From NCBI RefSeq assembly GCF_009873495.1, contig NZ_CP046703.1:558001-622000 (forward strand): a stretch of DNA of 64,000 nt, given 5' to 3'. Below the pieces are notes generated by a model, which was not told the DNA's origin, did no database searches, and worked only from the letters and a program-made list of their open reading frames with translations. Numbering within the stretch: the first letter of the stretch is position 1; each line of letters opens with the position of its first letter. Position numbers and translations under genes: made by a program. This DNA comes from Nostoc sp. ATCC 53789. GTDB lineage: Bacteria; Cyanobacteriota; Cyanobacteriia; Cyanobacteriales; Nostocaceae. Below are positions 18,892 to 26,922 of the stretch, one piece after another.

Positions 18892-19569
18892 ATGGTACAT
18901 TCTATTGACCGTCGTAACTTCAGCACAAATCGTGCGACTCCAAGCCGTATTGATGAACTCAGCCGAAATGCGTCATTTGTTTCTAATGAGTTGCCTGGAG
19001 ACCATACTGTTAGTGTCGCTTATTTGAATTCACTCACAGGTACGCCCAACACTCTCGTTTCAAACAATGCCCCAAGTACAGATGGATCGCTGATTGATCG
19101 AGCATTAAACTTTGTTAGCCAAACCAGTGCTGCTTTCGGATTTGCTCCCAGCGAACCAGTCGAATTTGTCCCGGACCCGACCATTGAAACAACTAGTGCT
19201 GATAGTCGCGCCGTTCACTTACAACAAACTTATCGTGGTATTCCTGTCTTTCAGATGGTTCGTACCGTTCGGTTTTCTCCTAACCAGGAGATTAATGAAG
19301 TCGTCGGAAATAACGTCAATCTCCCAACTGGGATTAATATTGCGCCGCAAATTGATGTTACCCAAGCCGTAACATCTGCTGCTGCGTATATCGCTAACCC
19401 CAATGAAACTGAGGAGATGAGAGACGGTTGGGGACAGCCAATAACCCCTATCAGCGTGGACTTGTCCGATTACAACCCGCGAGTGCTAGTTACTTTTCCC
19501 ATGCCGAGTCAACCGACAGTCTTGGATCAGGACTTACGCAACTGGCACAGTGCGATCGCAATTTTATAG
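18892..19569 (+). pseudogene. Fungalysin/M36-type protease propeptide gene truncated by IS
   Basis: The frame runs 225 codons, but only the first about 212 (to 19527) are native; the rest (DLRNWHSAIAIL) is read from the end of the insertion sequence. Residues about 105-175 resemble an FTP propeptide (HLQQTYRGIPVFQMVRTVRF, then EVVGNNVNLP), as found before M36/M4 zinc proteases. No HEXXH catalytic domain follows the IS, so the protease domain was lost, probably by an IS-adjacent deletion. Confidence 0.7.
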
Positions 19570-19701
19570 TATTTACGTACTATGTCAAAGTGGCGTACCT
19601 AGAGGACATTGCTGAAATTAATAACAGTAATTAGCTGTGTTAAGTATTTTTCAAATCATGAGAAAATGAGTTGAGTATTCAGAAAATAAATCTTGTAGTT
19701 T

Positions 19702-20715
19702 ATGAGATTTACAAAACTTAACTATTGCCAGTACTTGTTAAGTAGTCAGATTAATTATACTCTGACAAATTTGGCAGAGCATTTAGAGCAGATTAGTCAT
19801 GATAAAATTAACCGTTATCTTAAGAATGAAAAGTTAACACCACGTTTACTTTGGGATAATGTTAAAGATATCTTACAAGTGAGTGATAGCGCATATCTAG
19901 TTTTTGATGACACAGTACTTGATAAACGATACGCCACAGAAATAGAGACCAGTAAAAGGCAGTATAGTGGCAACCAACATGGTGTAATCCAAGGTATTGG
20001 GCTAATAAATTGTATATATGTCAATCATGAAATCGGAAAGTTTTGGATAGTTGATTATCGGATTTATGACCCAGATAGAGATGGAAAAAAAAAGATAGAT
20101 CATGTTACAGAGATGCTGCAAAACCTTATATATCATAAGGCTTTACCGTTCCAAGCTGTCTTAATGGATACTTGGTATGCAACAAATAAATTGATGTTAT
20201 ATATTGATGGATTAGGAAAATATTATTATTGTCCTCTGAAACGTAATAGACTTGTTGATGATACGGCAGGTCAAAAAAATTATCAAAGAATTGAATTGTT
20301 ATCTTGGGATAGCCAGGAGTTAAAATCAGGTAAAATAATTAAAATAAAAAAGTTTCCCCAAGCTACAAAAGTGAAGCTCTTCCGGGTAACTGTCTCGACC
20401 GACAGAACGGATTTTATCGCTACTAACGATTTATCTCAAGATTCTACGGACGTTGTACAAAAAGTGTGTAAGGTTCGATGGAAGGTTGAGGAGTTTCATA
20501 GAGAATTAAAACAAGTAACTGGTATTGAATCGTGTCAATGTCGCAAGGGACGTATTCAAAGAAACCATATTGCCTGTGCTATTTTAGTCTGGCTTCGACT
20601 CAAACATTTAGCTTATCAAAGCTACCAAACAATTTATCAAATTAAACATGGATTATTATCCAATTATTTAGTTCAGCAACTAAAACGCCCGAATGTTCCC
20701 ATGTTTATTGTCTAG
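19702..20715 (+). CDS. DDE transposase, IS701-like
   Basis: This is a 337-residue DDE transposase. Visible catalytic blocks are FDDTVLDKRY (first Asp, near 74-83), LMDTWYATNKL (second Asp, near 155) and WKVEEFHRELKQ (Glu, near 262). The sequence RQYSGNQHGVIQGIGL is typical of cyanobacterial IS701-group transposases. The frame is intact, so the element may be active. It lies within matched terminal repeats and cuts a protease-propeptide gene. Codon use is more AT-rich than in the neighbours. Confidence 0.88.
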   Translation: MRFTKLNYCQYLLSSQINYTLTNLAEHLEQISHDKINRYLKNEKLTPRLLWDNVKDILQVSDSAYLVFDDTVLDKRYATEIETSKRQYSGNQHGVIQGIGLINCIYVNHEIGKFWIVDYRIYDPDRDGKKKIDHVTEMLQNLIYHKALPFQAVLMDTWYATNKLMLYIDGLGKYYYCPLKRNRLVDDTAGQKNYQRIELLSWDSQELKSGKIIKIKKFPQATKVKLFRVTVSTDRTDFIATNDLSQDSTDVVQKVCKVRWKVEEFHRELKQVTGIESCQCRKGRIQRNHIACAILVWLRLKHLAYQSYQTIYQIKHGLLSNYLVQQLKRPNVPMFIV

Positions 20716-20727
20716 TTGTTTGGCGCT

Positions 20728-20748
20728 CGGTGCGGCGCAGCCGCACCG
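20728..20748 (+). terminator. GC-rich hairpin at the end of the IS transposase gene
   Basis: A 9-bp stem CGGTGCGGC / GCCGCACCG around GCA lies 13 bases after the transposase stop. The following tcgtttg is only weakly T-rich, so it may be a terminator or a structural part of the IS end. Confidence 0.4.
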
Positions 20749-20855
20749 TCGTTTGTGACAGTTGCGTAAGTCCTGTTGAAATAAAAATAATGACAAACGC
20801 AAGAATATTTAGTATCAATTATAATATCTAAATAAAAATTATTATTTCAATTTAA

Positions 20856-22712
20856 GTGCAACTTAGCGAACTCAGCCTATTTCAAACTTTTCGGCGTAGC
20901 CTGCAATTGGTAATTCAGTCAGCAACTACTGAGTTACGCACTCTTATATTTTTAACTTTAATTAGTGGTTCTAGCCCAGCAATTTCACTGTTTCTCAACA
21001 AAATTATTATTGACCAAATCTCCCATTTATTAGGGAAATATACAACAGTAAGCTCGCTCATTCTTATCCTACAGGAGCCAATCTTACTTGGGAGCATTGG
21101 AGGATTAATACTACTTAATTTATTAACCGAATCAATGAATGCGATCGCTAGCTTGGTTTTTTCTTCTCTGCGCGATCGCGTTCAAGGTTTCGCTCAAAGT
21201 ATTGTGCTGAATAAAGTTGCCAATTTTGCGGATATCGCGTTATTTGAAACCCCCGAATTATTGAACTTGGTTCAACTGGCAGAAACAGGAATAGAACGGC
21301 TCAAGGAACTATCCTTGCTTGTAATTACAACTTTGCATGGTTTTTTTATTTTAATTCCTGCTATTTTGCTCTCTGGCTCAATTACTTGGTGGATACCGTT
21401 AATTTTATTTACCTCTGCTACACCAGCGATTTATGTGGAATTGACTTACCGCAAAAAAAGCTGGGAAGTCGAAGAAACTCAGGCGAGTCTTGTCCGCCAA
21501 ATGAACTTGCATAGGGATGTCTTAGTGGGTGAAGCTTATGCCAAAGAATTACGCTTATTTCAGCTACAGCCTTTATTGCTGGATCGGTGGCAAAATCTTT
21601 TCCAGACCATGTTTAGATCGATGCAGCAAATCCGCAAAAAAGGGATGGTGCTGGTAATCACTTGGTCAATGGTGAATGGATTAGGAACCGCTTTACCCTA
21701 TATTTATGTTGTTATAGGAGCTTTACGTGGGATTTATACTTTAGGAGATTTAGCACTTTATGCAGGTTTGATCCTACAAGTACGCCAGAGTTTGTTTTTA
21801 CTGATTAATAATGGGTCTAACTTGTATGATGTGGTTTTGGGGACTCGTCCGATTTTACAATTATTAGAACTGAAGCCGAAATTGCGGTTATCGTTAGCCT
21901 CAAGGGAGGATACTGCGGCTAAATTGTCGTTGACACCAAGAGTGATCGCCCAGCACCAGGGAATCCAAATCAAGAACTTATCTTTTTCTTATCCAGGTAG
22001 CGACAGCAAGATTCTGGACAACATCAACCTCACAATTCAGCCGCATCAAACGATCGCCTTAGTTGGGGAAAATGGTGCGGGGAAAACAACTCTGGCTAAG
22101 TTACTCTGTCGCCTGTACGATCCAGGAAGTGGCGAGATTTTGTGGAATGGACAGGATTTACGGGAAATTGACTTGGTACAGCTATACTCACGCCTTGCTG
22201 TGGTGATGCAAGATTACGCTCGTTTTCCAGCTACAGTGTGTGAAAATGTGGGTTTTGGGTACTTATCTGCGTTACAGGATGTTAACGCCATCAAAGAGGC
22301 ACTGAGGGCAGCTGGAATTGCCAAGGTAGTGGACAATCTGCCGCAAGGCTTAGAGACACTATTAGGTAAGCAATTAGCCGATGGCGTGGACTTATCAGGA
22401 GGACAGTGGCAAAGAATCGCGATCGCTCGTGCGCTGATGCGATTATCCTCAGCAGAACTATTAATTTTGGACGAACCGACAAGCGCACTAGATCCGAAAA
22501 CTGAGCATGAAATTTACCAGCTTTTACGTACCATTGCTGCTAATAAAATGGCTGTTTTCATCAGTCATCGTTTAGCTTTATCCAAACTGGCAGACCAGAT
22601 TATTGTTTTAGAAAATGGCAAGATTATAGAAACAGGAAGTCATGAGGAATTAATAGTAAGAGGTGGACAATATCATCTTATGTTTAGCCGTCAAGCAAGT
22701 AGCTATCAATAG
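20856..22712 (+). CDS. ABC exporter half-transporter (permease fused to ATPase)
   Basis: This 618-residue type-I exporter has a transmembrane domain at about 1-330 and an ATP-binding domain at 370-610. The Walker A is GENGAGKTT, the signature LSGGQWQRIAIARAL and the Walker B LLILDEPTSALD; the switch His is in ISHRLAL. It would act as a dimer exporting a peptide or small molecule. The GTG start at 20856 follows an in-frame stop directly and lacks a clear ribosome site. The IS ends 80 bp upstream, so the original promoter and possibly a few N-terminal codons may have been lost. It is not adjacent to the peptide cluster, 4 kb away, and a role there is only possible. Confidence 0.85.
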   Translation: MQLSELSLFQTFRRSLQLVIQSATTELRTLIFLTLISGSSPAISLFLNKIIIDQISHLLGKYTTVSSLILILQEPILLGSIGGLILLNLLTESMNAIASLVFSSLRDRVQGFAQSIVLNKVANFADIALFETPELLNLVQLAETGIERLKELSLLVITTLHGFFILIPAILLSGSITWWIPLILFTSATPAIYVELTYRKKSWEVEETQASLVRQMNLHRDVLVGEAYAKELRLFQLQPLLLDRWQNLFQTMFRSMQQIRKKGMVLVITWSMVNGLGTALPYIYVVIGALRGIYTLGDLALYAGLILQVRQSLFLLINNGSNLYDVVLGTRPILQLLELKPKLRLSLASREDTAAKLSLTPRVIAQHQGIQIKNLSFSYPGSDSKILDNINLTIQPHQTIALVGENGAGKTTLAKLLCRLYDPGSGEILWNGQDLREIDLVQLYSRLAVVMQDYARFPATVCENVGFGYLSALQDVNAIKEALRAAGIAKVVDNLPQGLETLLGKQLADGVDLSGGQWQRIAIARALMRLSSAELLILDEPTSALDPKTEHEIYQLLRTIAANKMAVFISHRLALSKLADQIIVLENGKIIETGSHEELIVRGGQYHLMFSRQASSYQ

Positions 22713-22803
22713 ACCGAACTATCAAATTAAGGTTGGGTAATTTAACTTTCAAAAAAGCTTAATTAACTTTATTCCTAAATTATTAGCTGCAACTTCAACA
22801 AAA

Positions 22804-22965
22804 CGTCTCTTTATTTATTGCACTTTACTAAAAGTTATTGCTCACAAGGCTGTTCCTGACCGCCCGGCTAGAAATGAACCACGAGTCCGTAAACGTCGTC
22901 CCAAAATTTACCACTTGATGACGAAACCCCGGCATGAATTACGCAAGCAATTGCAAACGGCTTAA
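22804..22965 (+). pseudogene. C-terminal remnant of an IS4-type transposase
   Basis: An open stretch of about 53 codons without a start reads RLFIYCTLLKVIAHKAVPDR and then ARNEPRVRKRRPK..HLMTKPRHELRKQL, ending in TAA at 22963-22965. The RNEPRVRKRRPK..L.KPR block is the usual basic tail of IS4-family transposases in cyanobacteria. The rest of the gene is gone. Confidence 0.7.
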
Positions 22966-22987
22966 ACCACAAGCGTTTCGGCTTTTC

Positions 22988-23292
22988 TTAGTGCCATTCG
23001 ATCCAGTAGTAAATCAATCCTCCAATCCGGGCAAGGTAGCGATCATACCAGCGAGGGATGCGGCAATCAGCAGATGGTGCAGTTCATTCCAGGACTCTGC
23101 AAAATGCACCTTTAGCCAGTCAGATTTGCGCCACCAGCCCATCGTTTCATAGAGGTGTAAAACGGAGGTGAAAGCAAAATAGGGTACACGGGCAACGGTT
23201 TCCAGTACAAAAAATCGTGCAAAGACGCGATCGCGGCCCTGATAAAAGGTATTCAACAAGGTTTCCAAAAAATTAACGAGCAGTCGGATCAT
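22988..23292 (-). pseudogene. Broken plastoquinol terminal oxidase (alternative-oxidase family)
   Basis: From ATG 23292 the sequence is clearly [47 protein letters not shown] and [11 protein letters not shown], with the first diiron Glu (LET) and the NELHH motif. After HHLLI the frame goes wrong ([16 protein letters not shown], stop at 23014). The next part of the oxidase is readable in another frame ([20 protein letters not shown]) before a stop at 22988, so a small deletion of about 10-14 bp removed the second Glu region. The C-terminal half is replaced by a repeat fragment (TTAGTGCCATTC). PTOX normally passes electrons from plastoquinol to O2; this copy cannot be functional. Confidence 0.82.
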
Positions 23293-23350
23293 GATGTTTA
23301 GTGTCTTAGTTTTTTGAAGCGATGTCCTGCATGAGCTAGAGTGAATGCGT

Positions 23351-23476
23351 CTAGTAGTTCGCCAAGTGAACTTGGCGGGGTAAAGGGAAAGGGGGAAAGG
23401 TTTCAAATCCCTTACCCCTTACCCCTTCCCCTTTCCCCAGCCATCACGCAGCATTTTTGGGTTGGCAGACTACTAG
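23351..23476. mobile_element. Small MITE-like palindromic element
   Basis: The ends are CTAGTAGTTCGCCAA and TTGGCAGACTACTAG, inverted with two differences. The interior has a CGCCAAGTGAACTTGGCG hairpin and complementary G-rich and C-rich runs (GGGAAAGGGGGAAAGG versus CCTTCCCCTTTCCCC). It borders the stop of the cupin gene and lies upstream of the broken oxidase. Confidence 0.65.
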
Positions 23477-23477
23477 G

Positions 23478-23828
23478 TCAATGTTTGGAGTTGGCAACCT
23501 GTTCAGAAAGCGTCAATAAAAAGGCGAGGTTAGTTGCTGCTTTAAGCGCGTGGCGTGCGTTGGCGGGTATAAAAGCAAAGACTCCAGATTCTAGAACAAT
23601 CTCTTGATCTTCCAGCGTCAGCACGCCTTGTCCTTCAATCACATTCACAGTCGCATTGCGAGGATTGGTATGTTCTGCAATGGTCGATTCTGCCGCCAGA
23701 GATATCAGTGTATAGCGGCAGTTTCCATCTTCTAGCAGAACCTTACTTTTAGCTCCATGCTGGGGATACTCAATGATGTCCGCCCAACGAATTTTGGTTA
23801 TCTTCAATGAGAGTATGCTTGTAGTCAT
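23478..23828 (-). CDS. Small single-domain cupin protein
   Basis: The protein has 116 residues from ATG 23828 (MTTSILSLKITKIRW), preceded by AAGGAA at 9 bases. One cupin barrel is visible: AEHTNPRNATVNVIEGQGVL, then GVFAFIPANARHAL with the last conserved His. Such proteins bind a metal and act as small sensors or enzymes. In cyanobacteria they often neighbour oxygen- or NO-related genes, which would suit the adjacent oxidase remnant; this is inference. The gene ends exactly at a MITE. Confidence 0.75.
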   Translation of the reverse strand: MTTSILSLKITKIRWADIIEYPQHGAKSKVLLEDGNCRYTLISLAAESTIAEHTNPRNATVNVIEGQGVLTLEDQEIVLESGVFAFIPANARHALKAATNLAFLLTLSEQVANSKH

Positions 23829-23968
23829 GGGATGATTCCTTTGTTGCAGAGAGATTAATTTGAGCGACAAAGACACTTATAGATTAGACTTCTTTCAGAA
23901 GTGGGGAAGGGGGAAAGGGAAAAGGAATAAGAAAAAACCTTTACCCTTTAACCTTTACCCTTTTCCCA

Positions 23969-23997
23969 CCTCTTGCAAAAGTTACTTTTGCAAGAGG
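23969..23997. repeat. Perfect 13-bp-stem hairpin repeat
   Basis: CCTCTTGCAAAAG and CTTTTGCAAGAGG are separated by TTA, next to a polypurine/polypyrimidine run (ggggaagggggaaagg ... ccctttaaccttta). It lies between two minus-strand genes and could stop transcription, though it resembles an interspersed repeat. Confidence 0.6.
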
Positions 23998-24019
23998 TTC
24001 ATTGAGTGTCTGTATTGAA

Positions 24020-24562
24020 TTATGGAAAGACAATTTTGGCGATCGGCGCATGACCTAAGAAAATATGGGCAGCCGGTCTCAGGACACTTTCAGAATAGAT
24101 AATCTTTTGAATGTCCAGGCTGGGCGCACGTTTGGCGGTGGCATTGTAGGTGGCGATTTCTCCTTTTAGGCTGAAATCGCTCTGAGTGAGGTAGTGGTCA
24201 TTGTCGTGCATTCCCTGGAAAATAAAGTTATAGATGGGGTTAAGTCCCATCGTTGTGTCGTAATTATCGGGAGATACCCAGAGATGACTTTGCTTGATGT
24301 CAGTAAACATCTCTGCGGCATTGTTATAGCGCTCGTACCATGAGAATTCTAGATTGAGCGGGGTACTCTGAAACTCACCCCAGAGCCAATCACACAGTTC
24401 TGCGAGTGTTGCAAATTGAGTTTGTAAATCGCTTAGGTGAACATCAACGTGAGTGATGCGATCGCTGAATCGGCTCAGGCTCTCTTCCACTACACCACTA
24501 ACCTAAGTTGCTAGTGCTTCGTGACCTTGGATGTTATGGCCGGTATGGATTTGGATTTGCAC
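24020..24562 (-). pseudogene. Ribosome-hibernation-factor-like N-terminus with nonsense codon, fused to unrelated sequence
   Basis: From GTG 24562 (ribosome site AGGAGAAC) the frame reads VQIQIHTGHNIQGHEALAT, then TAG, then VSGVVEESLSRFSDRITHV and DVHLSD. This is the beginning of an HPF/RaiA-type protein, where the TAG replaces a codon that is probably CAG (Gln). After HLSD the sequence changes to an unrelated, unrecognised protein (WYERYNNAAEMFTDIK ... LGHAPIAKIVFP). Translation could restart at 24490 and give a 156-residue chimera. Two lesions, a nonsense mutation and a fusion, make function unlikely. Confidence 0.6.
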
Positions 24563-25086
24563 GATGTTCTCCTGTTGTAATTGTGATTGGCTTAGTTTCG
24601 AGCCTTCAGGTTAATCTCACTTAAAGTAATCTGCAACTATTGCAACCAAGTATCTGGCGATCGCTTCCAGCAGGCGGTTACGCCATCGCAAAAAAAGTGA
24701 GGCTATCCTACCTGAACTTCCTCCTCAGTTTGAACCTTTGCTAAAGCCGCTTTTAGATTTGCTTCCTCGACCTCCGCAAAATCCCTTATTAGTTCCCTTG
24801 TTTTTCACTAGAACATAAAACATCGAATACTTCTTGTATCTTGCTAGGTAAATAAGTTAAATTTCATCTACCACTTTTGAATGTTTTATCAGAATCTGTA
24901 TAATTCATACGATTTAAGTATTGCAGTTGCAGCAGGTGGTATCAGTGGCTACGCTAAGGTTAATTCAAAAATCTCTGCTAGTGTGGCAGGGACGGCAATA
25001 GCTTAACTTCTTCCATTCTTGGACAAAAGGATCTTCCACTTGGTTTTCCACGAATTATTGATTCAGAACAGGAATAGCAGAAAAAT
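24563..25086. other. Intergenic region, a possible small membrane-protein remnant
   Basis: It holds a GCGATCGC site and a degraded GCGTTACGCCATCGC-type repeat (24659-24690). A 41-codon frame at 24881-25006 (plus strand) ends SIAVAAGGISGYAKVNSKIS, ASVAGTAIA; the glycine-rich membrane segment is reminiscent of TMEM14-like proteins. It lacks a ribosome site, so it is at best a remnant. Confidence 0.35.
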
Positions 25087-25767
25087 ATGAGTAAGCTCAT
25101 CTTAATTACAGGCATAAGTAAAGGTCTAGGTTATGCGATGACCGAGGGTTTTATTCAACAGGGGCATACTGTTATTGGTTGCGCCCGTTCATCAGATGAA
25201 ATCGATAAAATACGCCAAAAGTTTAGTGCGCCCAATGATTTCACATCTGTAGATGTAGCAAATGAACAGCTTGTAAAAAAATGGGCACTAGACGTACTTC
25301 AAAAATATGAACCGCCAGATATATTAATTAATAATGCGGCAATTACTAATTATCCAGCACCTTTGTGGGAAATACCATCTGAAGAATTTTCTGATCTTAT
25401 AGATATCAATATCAAAGGAGTAGCGAATATAATTCGCCATTTCGTACCAGCAATGGTGAAAAAGAAACGGGGTATTATTGTTAACTTTAGTTCCGGCTGG
25501 GGACGTTCGACTTCAGCCCAAGTTGCACCATACTGTGCTTCCAAGTGGGCAATCGAAGGATTAACTCGTTCTTTGGCACAAGAATTGCCAACTGGTATGG
25601 CTGCTATACCCCTCAATCCAGGTATTATTCATACAGATATGCTTTCTATTAGCTTTGGAGAAGAAGCTGCTAATTATACACCCGTGTCCGATTGGGTATT
25701 GAAAGCTGTTCCGTTTATTCTCAATTTAAAACCCAAAGATAACGGGATTCCCTTGACTATACATTAA
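25087..25767 (+). CDS. Short-chain dehydrogenase/reductase
   Basis: This 226-residue SDR has the NAD(P)-binding motif TGISKGLGYAM (residues 8-18), the NNA structural motif (near 85) and the catalytic SSGWG...YCASK with Tyr and Lys (near 138-155). After it, PLNPGIIHTDM is the usual substrate-side loop. The C-terminus is rather short (IPLTIH). It would reduce a carbonyl or oxidise an alcohol; the substrate is unknown. It lies 1.1 kb upstream of the peptide cluster on the same strand, separated by a convergent gene and an integrase remnant, so membership of the cluster is doubtful. Confidence 0.85.
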   Translation: MSKLILITGISKGLGYAMTEGFIQQGHTVIGCARSSDEIDKIRQKFSAPNDFTSVDVANEQLVKKWALDVLQKYEPPDILINNAAITNYPAPLWEIPSEEFSDLIDINIKGVANIIRHFVPAMVKKKRGIIVNFSSGWGRSTSAQVAPYCASKWAIEGLTRSLAQELPTGMAAIPLNPGIIHTDMLSISFGEEAANYTPVSDWVLKAVPFILNLKPKDNGIPLTIH

Positions 25768-25777
25768 AGAGTGAATC

Positions 25778-26209
25778 TCAATTGCGTAGGCGTAGCCCGT
25801 CGTAGACATCGTTGCCATTAGGAGCCGACAGTTGAATCATCTCAGTAAAACGTGAATACTTAACTGCATCAGTAGGGGGATAATCTGCCGACACTGCAAG
25901 TAACCCAATTTTGATATCCTCGAAATAAATCACACCCCCAATACGTCCTTCAATTTGGAAAGCTCCATGAAATAAATGATATGGAGCTATGTAGATCAGC
26001 AAAAAGTCACTAATATTTATTGCCCTGCTAAACATCTGCTGACAAGTTTTTTGGAGGACAGCATCTAGATATTCATTATGGGCAGGTTCACCCAGGTCAG
26101 TAAATTCCGGCCAATCTGCAAAATGATCCATATAAAATAGCCAGATATCGGACAAGTCTGCGTCATTTGTCAGTTTTTGCTTAAGTGACTGCAATCGGTC
26201 GATATTCAT
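25778..26209 (-). CDS. Conserved hypothetical soluble protein with repeat-encoded C-terminus
   Basis: A 143-residue protein, not recognised. It is acidic and aromatic-rich (DIWLFYMDHFADWPEFTDLG near 20-40), with a conserved-looking beta segment HGAFQIEGRIGGVIYFEDIK. The last residues (DVYDGLRLRN) are encoded by a known type of interspersed repeat (gtagacatc ... gcctacgc family, 25785-25806), so the native C-terminus was probably replaced when the repeat inserted. It is convergent with the SDR gene, 10 bp apart. Confidence 0.6.
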   Translation of the reverse strand: MNIDRLQSLKQKLTNDADLSDIWLFYMDHFADWPEFTDLGEPAHNEYLDAVLQKTCQQMFSRAINISDFLLIYIAPYHLFHGAFQIEGRIGGVIYFEDIKIGLLAVSADYPPTDAVKYSRFTEMIQLSAPNGNDVYDGLRLRN

Positions 26210-26247
26210 ATTGTGGCAAACAGACAGTACTGTTAAAAAGTTATCAA

Positions 26248-26385
26248 TTATTTTTGCGTGAATGGGGGATTGTTGAGCCGGCTGGTGAATTAGCTGGTTT
26301 GCCTTTCCCTATTAATGCTCAGATGCTGCGGCATGGAACAGGTTATCCCAAGGCGAATCGAGGCGATGAAGTTTGTAGATGCTGA
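26248..26385 (+). pseudogene. Tyrosine recombinase (integrase) C-terminal remnant
   Basis: A frame reads LAGLPFPINAQMLRHGTGYP, KANRGDE. The xHMLRHxxGYxLAxxG pattern is the active-site HxxR region of tyrosine recombinases, here with Gln for the usual His before MLRH and with the catalytic Tyr domain missing. No start or ribosome site belongs to it. It marks a former mobile element at the upstream border of the peptide cluster. Confidence 0.6.
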
Positions 26386-26922
26386 GTTATCATTGTCTAC
26401 TCTTACACTTGTACACTTAACCGTATTTTCTCGTAATTTCTTTCAAAAATCAAATAGGATTCCTATCTTAAGAAGTTAATATAAAGCCGTCAATTTCCTA
26501 TATGAAGGTTAGTTAAATGTTTGCTCAACTGTCTTAACTGTCTACCTTATTATCTTCTTAACTGTCTTAACTGTCTTAACTGTCTTAACTGTCCACCTTA
26601 TTATCTACTTAACTGTCTTAACTGCTATTGCATTTTATTGACAAAACTGAGATTATTTAAAAGATTTAGGTTAAACAGACTAATTTCATAAAATTTGTAC
26701 TTTAATACAACAATAATTTATAGATATTATCTATAGTAAATTGATATAACAAAAAAAAGGCTGTTCCTAAATTAATTGATATAAAATAAAAGCAAAATTT
26801 ATATTTTGCAATATGAAACAGAGTAGTGTTTACAATAGCTTTTCGGTTGCCTAAATTATAGATTAGTAAGTATAAACTTGTAATTTTTAAGTATATTTAA
26901 ATTATAGTAAAGAGTGTAAAAA
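26386..26922. promoter_or_regulatory. AT-rich leader region upstream of the aeruginosin-type cluster
   Basis: This 537-bp AT-rich gap should contain the cluster promoter. It holds the tandem repeats at 26527-26624 and long A/T tracts. A TTGTAA (26878) and TATAGT (26903) pair could be a weak promoter, but the 19-base spacing is poor. No gene is visible. Confidence 0.4.
26527..26624. repeat. Tandem AACTGTCTT repeats, two higher-order blocks
   Basis: The 9-bp unit AACTGTCTT occurs about eight times with small variants. It is interrupted twice by ACCTTATTATCTNCTT, giving two blocks of the same order. The array lies 300 bp upstream of aerA, so it could be a regulator-binding array or simply a short tandem repeat. 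Confidence 0.75.

Larger units (their letters stand above)
19528..20775 (+). mobile_element. IS701-like insertion sequence
   Basis: The ends carry inverted repeats CAGGACTTACGCAACTG at 19528-19544 and its complement ending at 20775, with similarity extending into CACA. The element is 1248 bp with one transposase gene. The flanks TTGGAT and TTGAAA do not form a clear target duplication, which fits a deletion or rearrangement after insertion. The ACTTACGCA-type end is widespread in Nostocales elements. Confidence 0.72.

Noticed and set aside
20856..22712. Assigning the ABC exporter to the peptide cluster as its AerN
   Set aside because: It is 4 kb upstream behind a decayed region and a convergent gene; two other transporters sit directly in the cluster.
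26527..26624. Possible CRISPR array (regularly repeated units)
   Set aside because: Units are 9 bp and directly tandem, with only two short identical spacers; there are no cas genes.
26878..26908. Sigma-70-type promoter TTGTAA / TATAGT before aerA
   Set aside because: The 19-base spacing and the AT-rich context make a chance match likely; mentioned only as a weak candidate.
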